A DNA stretch of 64,000 nt from Bin87 sp965243255 (GCA_965243255.1 CBDEUH010000004.1:1922001-1986000); one strand, 5' to 3'; shown: positions 32,155 through 41,463, numbered from the stretch's first letter. Numbers and translations are program-made. The notes: generated from the sequence alone by a model not told the origin.

Positions 32155-32426
32155 GGAATCTCCGCCTGCGCACGGGGTTACCTCCACCGCATCGGGCAGA
32201 AAGAGGACGTGCTGAGGAATCTCCGCCTGCGCACGGGGTTACCCCAGCCGTGCGAACCCGGCCGGGACGCGTCCCGGGAATCTCCGCCTGCGCACGGGGT
32301 TACCACTACCGAGCCACGCCAGGTTACGCCGTGAATAGGAATCTCCGCCTGCGCACGGGGTTACCCTGGTGCGCCCGGCGGTGCGGGTTGCGGCTGCGGG
32401 AATCTCCGCCTGCGCACGGGGTTACC
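32155..32426. CRISPR. CRISPR array, five 28-base repeats and four 33-base spacers
   Basis: Five identical repeats at 32155-32182, 32216-32243, 32277-32304, 32338-32365 and 32399-32426, each beginning GGAATCTCCG and ending CGGGGTTACC. The four spacers are all exactly 33 bases and unrelated. Inside the repeat CTCCG pairs with CGGGG (one G-U) across an 8-base loop; the opposite strand would have a C-A mismatch, so plus-strand transcription is slightly favoured. The 61-base period is typical of type I-E, not type V. No cas1, cas2 or Cascade genes are in the window. I saw no spacer match within the window. Confidence 0.97.
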
Positions 32427-32450
32427 CCTTGTGGCTTTCGACGGCATCCG

Positions 32451-34313
32451 TCAGGTAAAGCCCGGCAACCGGGGCGTCGCAAAGGGCGGCGTCTCGGCGA
32501 GGGTATGCGTGGCGGTGTTCTGCGCGTTACTGCCCTTGCGGGCGGACAACGCTTTGCCACGCGCACCGGGACCGCGGCTCTTGCGAGTTGCGGATATTCC
32601 GCCCGGCTCGAAGCCCAGCATAGCCAGGCCTCGATGCAAAACGTTGGTTGCGCCGACCAGGTCGGCATTGGCCGTATAGCCACAGGCAACGCAGACGAAC
32701 TCTGATTGCGAGCGGCGCGAGGCCCCATCTATGACGCCACAAGCGGGGCAGGCGCGGGATGTGTTCTGTGGCGGAACGCGCACTACCAGCTTGCCGGCGC
32801 TTTCAGCCTTGTAAGCGAGCATTTGCACGAATCTACCCCAAGCCTGTTCTCCGATACTCCGGTTCAGGCCGGCTTTTGCGGACACGTTGCGGCCCGGCGT
32901 TTCCGCCGTTCCTTTGGCGCTGCGGCGCATATTGTCAATTTCCAGATCTTCAACGGCAATGAGGTCATACTCCTTCACCAGGGCCGTTGACGCCCGATGC
33001 TGCCGGTTGTTATCGCCATCAGTTACGAACTGCCATTGACGGGCGACGGCTCGCCGGGCTTTACGCCGGTTGTTGCTGCCGGGCCTGGTGCGTGACAGCC
33101 GCTGTTGCAGTAGTTCCAAGCGGGCTCGGTGGAGGCGCCGGCCCGGTTCAAAATGACCGTCGGACAGGGCAAACCGGAGGGTGATGCCGGCGTCCAAGCC
33201 CACGGGACGGCGTGGCGCGGTGGAAGGCGCTTTCGGAGCTTCGCCCAGGTTATAGACCAATTGCACCTGAACTCGGCGAGCCTTCCGAGTGATGCGGATG
33301 GTCAGGGGTTGGCAATCGGGTATTTCCCGCCGGACGTCGAACCGTATGGGCGGCAGTCCCTTGATAAAGATTTTGGCTTTGGATCCGAGAGGCACGTTGC
33401 GGCCCGGTGGTATGCAGCGGCGGTTTCTCGCGCGCAAGGTGCCTTCGAACTGCGGGAGGTTGGGGCTACGCCAATTCGCGCCGGGTTCCCTGATTTTGAG
33501 ATAAGAGTCAGCGCCGGCATAGATTTCCAAAGTTCGCCAGCGGTCTCTACTTTTGTGGCGAGGGTAACCAGGCTTCCGCCCGTTTTTGATGCGGTTGAAG
33601 TATGCCGAGAACGCTTTGTCCAGACGTTCAATGACGGTCGCCACTTCCAGACGGCGGTTGATGCCGTCTGCGGCCTGGTCCATTTTCCTGATGGCAGTCA
33701 GGTGGTCGCTTTGGGATGACTTGTCGTCGATGCTGGCGATGGCGTCGTCCAGTGCCGGCCAGTTCCGGCGGTGGCGCCAGCGGGCCCAAGCGTACTGCTC
33801 TTTGAGACTTTCCTCCTCATTATCGCCGGGCCACAGGATGCGCCACAGGCGATAGGAGTTGCGCAGCTGGCCTTTCGCCAGCAATTTGCTCAGCTCGTCA
33901 TATTCCTTGCGCTCGTTGGGATCGAGGTCCCGACGGATGCTGTCAGGGACGCCAGTGGGTTCCAGCTCAGCCACGGTACAGCCGTAGCCTTCGGCCCGGC
34001 GCCGACGCTGCGCTGGCCCCAGGCCGGTCAGGGACATCCCGCCGTAAGGACGTCGGGGTTCGGAATCTACGAACACCACGCGGGCATCGGGTTGAGGAAT
34101 GGTTGGCTGTTCGCCGGCATCTCGGTTCTGCTTGACGGGAGCAGACTGACTTTTGCCACGCAAGGATGCGCCCAGGGCGGTGTAAGCGGTTTTGCGCGCG
34201 GTGAGGAAATCGTTGTATAGCCGCCGGCAGATATCAAGGGCCTCATCCAGGCGGTGGTGACCGCCCTTGGTGAGATCAGCGGCGAACGTGTATGTGCGCT
34301 GTATTTCCGTCAT
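32451..34313 (-). CDS. TnpB/Cas12-like RuvC nuclease adjacent to the CRISPR array
   Basis: 620 residues. The N-terminus (RTYTFAADLTKGG, CRRLYNDFLTAR) and RLDKAFSAYFNRI with GYPRHKS (about 230-254) are TnpB-like. RuvC-I is VGLDAGITLRF (Asp374), RuvC-II is LIAVEDLEIDN (Glu455), the zinc ribbon is CPAC/CVAC (522-525, 541-544), and RuvC-III is NADLVGATNVL (Asp551), so all catalytic acids are present. Between about 50 and 215 it has a long charged insertion not found in the usual 380-420-residue TnpB. Its stop is 24 bases from the first repeat of the array, the place where a TnpB gene has its guide RNA. It could be a new compact type V effector, or a TnpB that landed beside an orphan array. No TnpA and no transposon ends were seen. 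Confidence 0.85.
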   Translation of the reverse strand: MTEIQRTYTFAADLTKGGHHRLDEALDICRRLYNDFLTARKTAYTALGASLRGKSQSAPVKQNRDAGEQPTIPQPDARVVFVDSEPRRPYGGMSLTGLGPAQRRRRAEGYGCTVAELEPTGVPDSIRRDLDPNERKEYDELSKLLAKGQLRNSYRLWRILWPGDNEEESLKEQYAWARWRHRRNWPALDDAIASIDDKSSQSDHLTAIRKMDQAADGINRRLEVATVIERLDKAFSAYFNRIKNGRKPGYPRHKSRDRWRTLEIYAGADSYLKIREPGANWRSPNLPQFEGTLRARNRRCIPPGRNVPLGSKAKIFIKGLPPIRFDVRREIPDCQPLTIRITRKARRVQVQLVYNLGEAPKAPSTAPRRPVGLDAGITLRFALSDGHFEPGRRLHRARLELLQQRLSRTRPGSNNRRKARRAVARQWQFVTDGDNNRQHRASTALVKEYDLIAVEDLEIDNMRRSAKGTAETPGRNVSAKAGLNRSIGEQAWGRFVQMLAYKAESAGKLVVRVPPQNTSRACPACGVIDGASRRSQSEFVCVACGYTANADLVGATNVLHRGLAMLGFEPGGISATRKSRGPGARGKALSARKGSNAQNTATHTLAETPPFATPRLPGFT

Positions 34314-34435
34314 TTGGCAGCTACACTATCACCGCACGCTTCTGGCCGGCAACAGCGTGATTTCATCGTTCCAATCGGCACCTTGGGGTTGGGCTGGTAG
34401 GATTGTGTTAGAATGGGCGCAGTCGGAGGGTATCA

Positions 34436-34771
34436 ATGACCGTTGGGGAACTGGCGACCTTGGGGACGGCAATCGCGATGGTGCTGGCAGCCATCGGGGC
34501 TGGCGTTGCTTTCGGCCGGCTGAGCCAGCGCGTCACCCAAGTGGAACACAGGGTTGACGAGCTGGGGAACGAACTGCGGAGTGAGATTGCGGCGGTGCGG
34601 AGCGAGATTGCGGAGCTGCGGAACGAGATGCGGGCGGGGTTTGCGGAGCTGCGGGCGCAGATAGAGGAGACCAACCGGAGGATCGAGGAGACGAACCGGA
34701 TTCTGGTGGGGTTGGCGAATCATCGCCACGACACGGACGGCACAACGGTATTTACTATTCCGCAGCCGTAG
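34436..34771 (+). CDS. small membrane-anchored coiled-coil protein
   Basis: 111 residues. One N-terminal membrane helix (LATLGTAIAMVLAAIGAGVAF) then a long coiled coil of heptads (about 30-90; RSEIAAVRSEIAELRNEMRA and similar). GGAGGG lies five bases before the ATG, an extended -10 TGTTAGAAT ends at 34414, and a terminator follows. Function unknown; proteins of this form sometimes act as phage or stress membrane factors. Confidence 0.7.
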   Translation: MTVGELATLGTAIAMVLAAIGAGVAFGRLSQRVTQVEHRVDELGNELRSEIAAVRSEIAELRNEMRAGFAELRAQIEETNRRIEETNRILVGLANHRHDTDGTTVFTIPQP

Positions 34772-34806
34772 CCGGCTGACTACGGGCTTGGCGGGAAGCG
34801 CAGTCG

Positions 34807-34836
34807 TCGCCCTGGGAAAGGGGGCGGCGATTTTTG
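34807..34836 (+). terminator. intrinsic terminator after the coiled-coil gene
   Basis: TCGCC (34807-34811) pairs with GGCGA (34826-34830), with further C/G pairing inside, followed by TTTTTG. Confidence 0.65.
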
Positions 34837-34947
34837 TTTAGCGACACCTGGGGGTTGACGGACGGGGTGTTGAGGCGGCATTATGAACATACGTTCGTTT
34901 TAGCGCGAACGGAGTTTAGAAGGGCGCGGTGCGCCGTGAGGCTTTTG

Positions 34948-35202
34948 ATGTTGAATTGTCGTCGATGCAAGTCGGAGCAGTTGTTGGAGCTGGTGCGTCT
35001 GGAAGGGGAGGACCACGCGGTGTATCGGTGCCGGGAATGCGGGTTTCTGTTCAGTCCGCCGGAGGTTGAGGGGCTGCCGCCGGGGGTTGCGCCGTTGCTT
35101 TCGCCAGAAGAGGCGGAAGAGGCGCAGCGGCAGATAGAGCGGGTGGCGGCGGTACGGCGTCGGCCGTCGGCGGGCCGGCGTCGGCGTTCGGCGGGCCGGT
35201 AG
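34948..35202 (+). CDS. zinc-ribbon protein of the phage packaging module
   Basis: 84 residues from the ATG at 34948. MLNCRRCKSEQ and YRCRECGF give a Cys4 zinc ribbon, followed by a Pro-rich segment and an Arg-rich tail (RRRPSAGRRRRSAGR) suited to nucleic acid binding. It ends immediately before the terminase start, where a small terminase subunit would be expected, but it has no helix-turn-helix that I can see. The start could lie further upstream. Confidence 0.6.
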   Translation: MLNCRRCKSEQLLELVRLEGEDHAVYRCRECGFLFSPPEVEGLPPGVAPLLSPEEAEEAQRQIERVAAVRRRPSAGRRRRSAGR

Positions 35203-36555
35203 GTGGGCCGAAGAGAGACTGACGGAAGAGAAGGGATAGTTGATCCGGTGGGGTTTGCGGAGGAGGTGTTGGGAGTTACGTTGTGGAGCAAGCAGGAGGA
35301 GGTGCTGCGGTCGTTGATGGCGGAGCGTCGGGTGGCGGTGAAGTCGGGCAACGGGCTGGGCAAGGACTTTACGGCGGCGGTGGCGCTGCTGTGGTATCTG
35401 CACGGGCACGATCCGGGGATAGTATTGAGCACGGCGCCGACGTTTCGGCAGGTGCGGCACGTGCTGTGGCGTCAGATACGGACGCTGCATCGCCGGGCAG
35501 TGCAGGAGTTGGGAGGCCGGATGCTGGATACGCGGTGGGAGTTGGCGGAGGACCGCTACGCGCTGGGGCTGTCGGCGGACGAGGCGGAGCGGTTCCAGGG
35601 ATTTCACAGCGAAAATATGCTGGTGGTGGTGGACGAAGCGGAGGGAATCGAGGATGAAATCTATGAGGCGATTGACTCGGTGATGACGTCGGATAACGTG
35701 AAGCTGCTGCTAATCGGGAATCCGACGCGTCCGTCGGGTCCGTTCTACCGGGCGTTTCACGATGAGAAGGGGATTTACAGGCCGATAACGATATCGGCGT
35801 TGGAGTCGCCCAACGTGGTGAATCGGAAGATAGAGATAGCCGGGTTGACGACGGCGGAGTGGGTAGAGGAGCGGCGGGCAATCTGGGGTGAGGCCAGCGA
35901 CTTGTACCAGTCGCGGGTGCTGGGGGAGTTTCCGAGGCTTGGGGAGGACGTGTTGATAGCGATGGAGGACATTGATGAGGCGGTGTACGAGGGCGGGAAG
36001 GATGGTCTTCCCGACGCCGGGCCGGTGGTGATTGGGATGGACGTGGCGCGGTACGGGAGAAACCGAACGGTGCTGGTGGTACGGCGCGGCGACGTGGTGG
36101 AGGCAGTGCGGGTGTTCAGCGGGATCAACACGATGGCGGGCGTGGGGCAGGTGATTGCGGCACTGCGGGAATACGGGCCGGCGCTGGTGAACGTGGACGA
36201 GGTGGGCGTGGGAGCCGGCGTGGTGGACCGACTGAGGGAGCAGGGATACGCGGTGCGGGGGATGGTGGGCAGCGGGAAGCCGGTGCGGGACCTGACGTGC
36301 GCGAATCGGCGGGCGGAAGGCTACCGGATGCTGGAGCGGCGGTTCAGCGAGCGGAGGATACGGATACCCCGGGACGTGGAGCTGATAAAGGAGCTGTCCA
36401 GGCTGCGTTACCAGTACAACAGTCAGGGTCGGATGCTGATCGAGAGCAAGGGGAAGATGCGAAGCCGGGGTCTGGCGTCGCCGGACAAGGCCGACGCGCT
36501 GATGCTGGCGTTTCTGGATGACGGGCGAGACGGGTTTAGGCAAGGAGAATTGTAA
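35203..36555 (+). CDS. phage terminase large subunit
   Basis: 450 residues. The ATPase half has KSGNGLGKDF (about 47-56) as P-loop and MLVVVDEAEGI (about 141) as Walker B. The RNase H-like nuclease half has GMDVARYGRN (about 281), VNVDEVGVGAG and SPDKADALML with the expected acids. The P-loop Lys is followed by Asp where Thr or Ser is usual. Start taken as GTG at 35203, directly after the preceding stop. It normally packages DNA through a portal, which is encoded next. Confidence 0.88.
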   Translation: MGRRETDGREGIVDPVGFAEEVLGVTLWSKQEEVLRSLMAERRVAVKSGNGLGKDFTAAVALLWYLHGHDPGIVLSTAPTFRQVRHVLWRQIRTLHRRAVQELGGRMLDTRWELAEDRYALGLSADEAERFQGFHSENMLVVVDEAEGIEDEIYEAIDSVMTSDNVKLLLIGNPTRPSGPFYRAFHDEKGIYRPITISALESPNVVNRKIEIAGLTTAEWVEERRAIWGEASDLYQSRVLGEFPRLGEDVLIAMEDIDEAVYEGGKDGLPDAGPVVIGMDVARYGRNRTVLVVRRGDVVEAVRVFSGINTMAGVGQVIAALREYGPALVNVDEVGVGAGVVDRLREQGYAVRGMVGSGKPVRDLTCANRRAEGYRMLERRFSERRIRIPRDVELIKELSRLRYQYNSQGRMLIESKGKMRSRGLASPDKADALMLAFLDDGRDGFRQGEL

Positions 36556-36556
36556 T

Positions 36557-37798
36557 ATGACCAGAATTGGAAAGATGGTGCGGGCGTTTTCGGGGCGCGG
36601 TAAAGGGCGGGACGAAGGCGGCGTCGTGGTGAAGCGTGCCACTCAGGCGGCGGCGAACCGGCCGACTGGGGATGAATCGGCCGCCGGCATCGGGTCCGGA
36701 GGCGAGGGCTGGGCGCGCCCGGAGTACGGTCGGTACATGGCGACGTCGCCGTCGGTGTATGCGGCGGTGAAGCTGCGCGCGGAGGCGGTGACCCGGCCGC
36801 CGCTGCGGGTGTACCGGGTGGAGGGTGAGCGGCGGGTGCCGGTGGAGGCGTCGCATCCGGTGGCGCGGCTGCTGGAGCGGGTGAATCCGTGGTACACCCG
36901 GACGGACCTGTGGCGGGCCACGGAGATCTACCTGTGTCTGTGGGGTTCGGCGTTCTGGGCCATCGAGCGGTCTGCGGACGGCGAGCCGGAGCTGTGGCCG
37001 CTGCGTCCGGACCGGATGGCGGTGATACCGGACCGGCGGCGGCGGGTGCGGGGGTTCGTGTACCGGGACGCGCCGGGAGCGTTGCCCGGCGAGCAGGTGG
37101 CCTACACGCCCGACGAGGTGGTCTGGCTGCGCTACTTCAATCCGCTGGAGGAGCTGGCGGGACTGTCGCCGTTGGCGTCGGCCCGGCTGTCGGCGGACAT
37201 GGGGCACGAGGGCCTGCACTTCAACCGGCACCTGCTGCGGAACTCGGCGCGGCCGGACTTTCTGCTGCTGACCAACCAGGAGATGAACGAGGCCGAGCTG
37301 GAGGACTTCTACGCCCGCTGGGAGCAGCGTTACCAGGGGCCGGAGAACGCGCGGCGTCCGGCGGTGGCCTCGGCGGTGCGGGACGTGAAGACGCTGGGGC
37401 TGTCGCACCGGGACATCGACTTCATCCAGGGGCTGCGCTGGAGCCTGGAAGAGGTGAGCCGGGCCTACGGCGTGCCCAAGCTGCTGCTGGGGGACTTTGA
37501 GCGGGCGACCTATGCCAACGTGCAGGCATCGGAGCGGATGTTCTGGCGCAACACGGTGGCGCCGGAGGTGAAGTTCCTGGAAGACCAGCTGAACCGGTCG
37601 CTGCTGCCCAAGCTGGGCTATCCGCAGCTGGCGGTGGAGTTCGACCTGTCGGCGATTGAGGCGTTGCAGGAGGACGAGAACAGCCGGGTGCAGCGGGAGA
37701 CGGCGCTGCTGGACCGGGGCGTGCTGACCATCAACGAGGTGCGGCGGGAACGCAACCTGCCGGAGGTGCCCTGGGGCGACGGGCCGGCCGGCGAATAG
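36557..37798 (+). CDS. phage portal protein (HK97 type)
   Basis: 413 residues. MATSPSVYAAVKLRAEAV, ATEIYLCLWGSAFW, ARPDFLLLTN and the C-terminal YGVPKLLLGDFERATYANVQ are characteristic of HK97-type portals. AAGGAG nine bases before the ATG at 36557 sets the start; the terminase stop is one base upstream. No prohead protease, capsid, tail or integrase gene follows, so this is a packaging module remnant or a domesticated unit. Both genes are intact and match the host in base composition. Confidence 0.88.
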   Translation: MTRIGKMVRAFSGRGKGRDEGGVVVKRATQAAANRPTGDESAAGIGSGGEGWARPEYGRYMATSPSVYAAVKLRAEAVTRPPLRVYRVEGERRVPVEASHPVARLLERVNPWYTRTDLWRATEIYLCLWGSAFWAIERSADGEPELWPLRPDRMAVIPDRRRRVRGFVYRDAPGALPGEQVAYTPDEVVWLRYFNPLEELAGLSPLASARLSADMGHEGLHFNRHLLRNSARPDFLLLTNQEMNEAELEDFYARWEQRYQGPENARRPAVASAVRDVKTLGLSHRDIDFIQGLRWSLEEVSRAYGVPKLLLGDFERATYANVQASERMFWRNTVAPEVKFLEDQLNRSLLPKLGYPQLAVEFDLSAIEALQEDENSRVQRETALLDRGVLTINEVRRERNLPEVPWGDGPAGE

Positions 37799-37881
37799 AC
37801 AGGGGGAAGGGGCTGGGTTATGCTGGGGCGACGCCCTCCGGCAGGCTCAGTATGAGCACTCGCGGGCCAGGATGAGCAAGC

Positions 37882-39492
37882 ATGTTTGAGGTTATTGGCG
37901 GCATACTGGGGGGCGTTGGGCTGCTGTTCTTCGGGATGTGGCTGCTTTCGGAGAACCTGAAGACGCTGGTGGGGCCGCGGCTGCGGATGCTGGCGGCCCG
38001 TTTGGCCGACAATCGCTTTGCCGGCTTCGGCTGGGGGACGCTGGCCGGCGCGATTACCCAGAGCTCCCCGGCGGTTACCTTCATCACCATCAGCATGCTG
38101 CGGTCGGGGCTGATTTCGGCGCGGCAGGGCTATCCCATCGCGCTGGGCGCGCAGATGGGCGTGGGGCTGATTCTGTTCATCGTGACGGTGGACATCCGGC
38201 TGGCGGCGCTGTTCGCCATCGGCATTGGCGGCGTGGTCATCACGCGGCTGAACCGGGGCAACTACCGGGAGGCCGGGGCGATGCTGTTCGGCGTGGCCGC
38301 GGTGCTGTTCGGGCTGGTGCTGATCAAGGAGTCGGCGGCGCCGCTGGCGGATCAATCGTGGTTCCAGGCGGGGCTGGAGCTGTCGGCCGGCTCGATCATT
38401 CTGTCCTTCGTCCTGGGCGCGCTGTTGACGTTCATCGTGCAGGCGCTGGTGCCGGTGGTGGCCTTCGGCATCGGGCTGGCGGCGGCGGACCTGGTGGGCG
38501 TGGAACAGGTGTTGATGTACATCTACGGCTCCTACGTGGGGCTGGCGGTCAGCGTGATGGTGGTGTCCTACAGCTTGAGCGGGACGGCGCGGCAGCTGGG
38601 GATGTTCTGGGCGATCCAGGTCTTCTTCTCGGCGGCGATACTGGTGGCGCTGCTGTACGTTGAGGTGTCGCTGAATCTGCCGCTGGTGGTCGCGCTGGTA
38701 ACCTGGCCGGACATTGGGCTGGGGCCGCAGATGGCGCTGGCGGTGATAATTTTCGGGATGCCGTCGCGGGTGGTGGTGCTGGCGGCGCCGGACTGGACGA
38801 TGGGGCAGTTCGCGCGCATCTGGCCGGCCAGCGTGGAGGAACGGGAATCGCAACCGCACTACATTCACGACCAGGCCATGGACGACGCGGAGACGGCGCT
38901 GGACCTGACGCACCTGGAGCAGCGGCGGGTGCTGCGGATGTACTCGGGCTACCTGGAGTACGCCCGGGAGGGGCAGGCCACCGGCGCGATTCGGGATTGG
39001 GCGCGAGAGGTCAGCGCGCGGATTGACGAGTTTCTGGACGAGTTGGGTCGGCTGCGCCCCGGCGAAAGCAGCGAACGTCGGAACGCGGTATTGAGCCGGC
39101 AGAAGCTGATCACCTGGCTGGAGGAGCAGTTTTCGGCACTGCCGGAGGCGCTGCTGGGGCTGCCGGAGGACGACCTGGTGATGGACGGGTTCCGCATGAG
39201 CGTGGTGGAGGGCACGGACGCGGCGATGCTGATATTCCTGGACGCGCTGGAGGAGGACGACGCCGACGGCTGGGAGTTCGTGGAGCAGCTGATGGGCGAC
39301 CGGCGCTCGCTGATGCAGGAGGTGCGGGCGCGCTACCTGGCGCTGACGCCGGACGAGGAGGCCGCGCAGCATCGGGCCATCGTGGAGGCGACCAACGCGG
39401 TGGAGAACATATTCTTCCTGCTGGCGCAGCTGACCCGGGACTTTCGGGAGGAGAGCATGGCCAAGGCCGGCGGTGCGGCGGGCGCAGGGTGA
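37882..39492 (+). CDS. Na+/phosphate symporter (NptA/YjbB-like) with PhoU-like tail
   Basis: 536 residues. The first half is a duplicated membrane domain with the QSSPAVTF substrate motif (about 55) and a second repeat near FIVQALVPVVA. The C-terminal 220 residues are helical and PhoU-like. Located in the inner membrane for phosphate import or export. AGGATGAG precedes the ATG. Confidence 0.88.
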   Translation: MFEVIGGILGGVGLLFFGMWLLSENLKTLVGPRLRMLAARLADNRFAGFGWGTLAGAITQSSPAVTFITISMLRSGLISARQGYPIALGAQMGVGLILFIVTVDIRLAALFAIGIGGVVITRLNRGNYREAGAMLFGVAAVLFGLVLIKESAAPLADQSWFQAGLELSAGSIILSFVLGALLTFIVQALVPVVAFGIGLAAADLVGVEQVLMYIYGSYVGLAVSVMVVSYSLSGTARQLGMFWAIQVFFSAAILVALLYVEVSLNLPLVVALVTWPDIGLGPQMALAVIIFGMPSRVVVLAAPDWTMGQFARIWPASVEERESQPHYIHDQAMDDAETALDLTHLEQRRVLRMYSGYLEYAREGQATGAIRDWAREVSARIDEFLDELGRLRPGESSERRNAVLSRQKLITWLEEQFSALPEALLGLPEDDLVMDGFRMSVVEGTDAAMLIFLDALEEDDADGWEFVEQLMGDRRSLMQEVRARYLALTPDEEAAQHRAIVEATNAVENIFFLLAQLTRDFREESMAKAGGAAGAG

Positions 39493-39575
39493 TGGTTGGA
39501 CAGGCTCGCCATGAGGAGGTTGCCGTAGGGGGCGGGTGTGGGCAAGGGAAGGTGTGAGCCTGGCGAGAAGGCCGG

Positions 39576-41264
39576 TTAGATGGGGAGCAGGCCTTCTTGG
39601 GGTTGAGTCCAGGGCGCGGCGTAAAGGGGCGCAATGAGAGGAGCGCGGGGTATGGGCAGTTCGCCGAAGGGAACGTCGATGACCACCGGGGCCTGCCGTT
39701 CCAGGGCTTCCGGGATGAGCCGTTGGAGGTCCGAGTGGCTATCGGCCCGCACGCCGACGGCGCCGAAAGATTCGGCCAGGGCGACGAAATCGGGGTTGTG
39801 GAGGTCGGTCTCGTAGGTTCCGCCGAAGAAATCGTTGAGGTCTCCGGCCACGTTGCCGTAGGAATCGTTCCGCCAGACGATGGTTACCACGTTGATGCCG
39901 TACTTTACGGCGGTGGACAGTTCGGAGGAATTGAACAGGAAACCGCCGTCGCCGGCCATGCAGATTACCGGGCGATCCGGCCGGGCCACCTTGACGCCCA
40001 GGGCGATGGGGAAAGCGCAGCCGAGATTGAATGAATAGCCGGAATCGATGTAGGTTTTGGGGTGGTGCACCTGATAGTGGGTGCGGGCGTAAAATCCCCA
40101 CTGGGATACGTCCCAAACGACGAAGGCGTCCTCCGGTATCGCGCTCTGAACGTCCTCCAGGATTGGATACTGGGGTTCCTTGTCCCGGATGTCGTAGTAG
40201 GCGATGAGACGCCGGGCGGCGATTACCGCTTCGGCAGGCGAGGGTCGGTCGCCGGCGCCGGCCTCGACTAGATGGGGGAGCAGCGCTTCAATGGTCGCCC
40301 TGGCGTCGCCGTGCAAGGGGATGGTGTTGCTCTGAACTCTGGTGAGGTCGAAATCGTCGATGTTGATGTTGATGAGGGTGGACGCCTCGCCGGCCGGGTT
40401 GCCCAGCGCGAAGCGGGAGCCGATGCCAATAACGACATCGGCGGCTTGCATCACCCCGTGGAGTTGGTTCATCTCTTGCCGTTCGCCCCGGGGGCTGAGG
40501 CAGGCGCCGTAGGACAGGGGATGCCGGTCGGGGATGGTTCCCTTGCCGCCGGCGGAAGTAACGACGGGAATGTTGGTAATTTCGGCCAGTTGAACCAGGG
40601 CATCCTCGGCGTCGGAGCGGGCCACGCCGCCGCCGGCGAAGATGATGGGGAAGTGGGATTGGGCGATGATGCCGGCGGCCTCTCGAAGCTGTTCCGCGCT
40701 GGGCACAATCCGGGAAATGGGAGCCGGGTGGCGCAATTGGACTTCTTCGCGCTCCACGCCGGTTTCGGGCGGGAGTTCGATGAGTACGGGACGGGGGCGA
40801 CCGGTGCGCATCTGCCGGAAGGCTTCAAACACGGCGTCGGGTACGTCGTGGGGTCGCATGGCGAGGCGTTGCCACTTGGTGACGGACTTCACAGCGCCGG
40901 CCTGGTCTGCTATTTCGTGGACGGCTCCGATGTTTCGTCCCATGGCGGCGCGAGGGACCTGCCCCGCAACCAGGAGCACCGGGGAGGAACGGGAGTAGGC
41001 GGTGGCCAGGCCGGAGGCGGCGTTGTAAAGACCGACGCCGGGGACTACCAGGGCCACGCCCGGCTTACCCGAGGCGCGGGCGTAGCCGTCGGCCATGTAG
41101 GTGGCGGCCTGCTCGTGGCGGGTGGCAATCATCCTGATGCCGGGGTGGTCGCGAAGACCGGCGACCATGCCGTAAATCTGGATGCCGGGGATGCCGAACA
41201 CGACCTCGACACCCTCGGCAGACAAAGACGCTGCCAGAGCTTCGCCTCCGCTCATAACCGTCAT
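39576..41264 (-). CDS. thiamine diphosphate-dependent acetolactate synthase-like enzyme
   Basis: 562 residues with the three domains of the family: pyrimidine-binding (VVFGIPGIQIYGMV, with Glu in TRHEQAATYMADGYAR near residue 50), a central FAD-like fold, and the cofactor domain with AGDGGFLFNSSELSTA (about 440). No regulatory subunit gene is near, so anabolic valine synthesis is unlikely. A decarboxylase or carboligase of organic acids is more probable; the exact reaction is unknown. Confidence 0.87.
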   Translation of the reverse strand: MTVMSGGEALAASLSAEGVEVVFGIPGIQIYGMVAGLRDHPGIRMIATRHEQAATYMADGYARASGKPGVALVVPGVGLYNAASGLATAYSRSSPVLLVAGQVPRAAMGRNIGAVHEIADQAGAVKSVTKWQRLAMRPHDVPDAVFEAFRQMRTGRPRPVLIELPPETGVEREEVQLRHPAPISRIVPSAEQLREAAGIIAQSHFPIIFAGGGVARSDAEDALVQLAEITNIPVVTSAGGKGTIPDRHPLSYGACLSPRGERQEMNQLHGVMQAADVVIGIGSRFALGNPAGEASTLININIDDFDLTRVQSNTIPLHGDARATIEALLPHLVEAGAGDRPSPAEAVIAARRLIAYYDIRDKEPQYPILEDVQSAIPEDAFVVWDVSQWGFYARTHYQVHHPKTYIDSGYSFNLGCAFPIALGVKVARPDRPVICMAGDGGFLFNSSELSTAVKYGINVVTIVWRNDSYGNVAGDLNDFFGGTYETDLHNPDFVALAESFGAVGVRADSHSDLQRLIPEALERQAPVVIDVPFGELPIPRAPLIAPLYAAPWTQPQEGLLPI

Positions 41265-41463
41265 TGGAAGATGCTCCGGATTGTCATATTCGGGCCCTCG
41301 CCGTGAAAACCGATGCAGCGGTATTAAATCTATATTAAGATATTAGGGTGAGGTGAGGAGGAGGTCAATAGGCGCAGGTCGGGGGTTGCCGTAGGGGTTG
41401 GGGTGTGGCACACTGGCGCTGAGTGAAGGCGGCGGGTTGTAGCTGCTTCGGTTCTGTTGTCGA

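Noticed and set aside
32155..32426. Self-targeting spacers
   Set aside because: Reading the four spacers against the window on both strands showed no match. The full genome could not be searched.
32109..32705. Plus-strand reading frame through the CRISPR array
   Set aside because: Its repeated ESPPAHGVT-like peptide is just the translated CRISPR repeat, and the rest is antisense to the nuclease gene.
34436..37798. Complete prophage
   Set aside because: There is no integrase, repressor, capsid, tail, lysis gene or att site; only the packaging genes are present.
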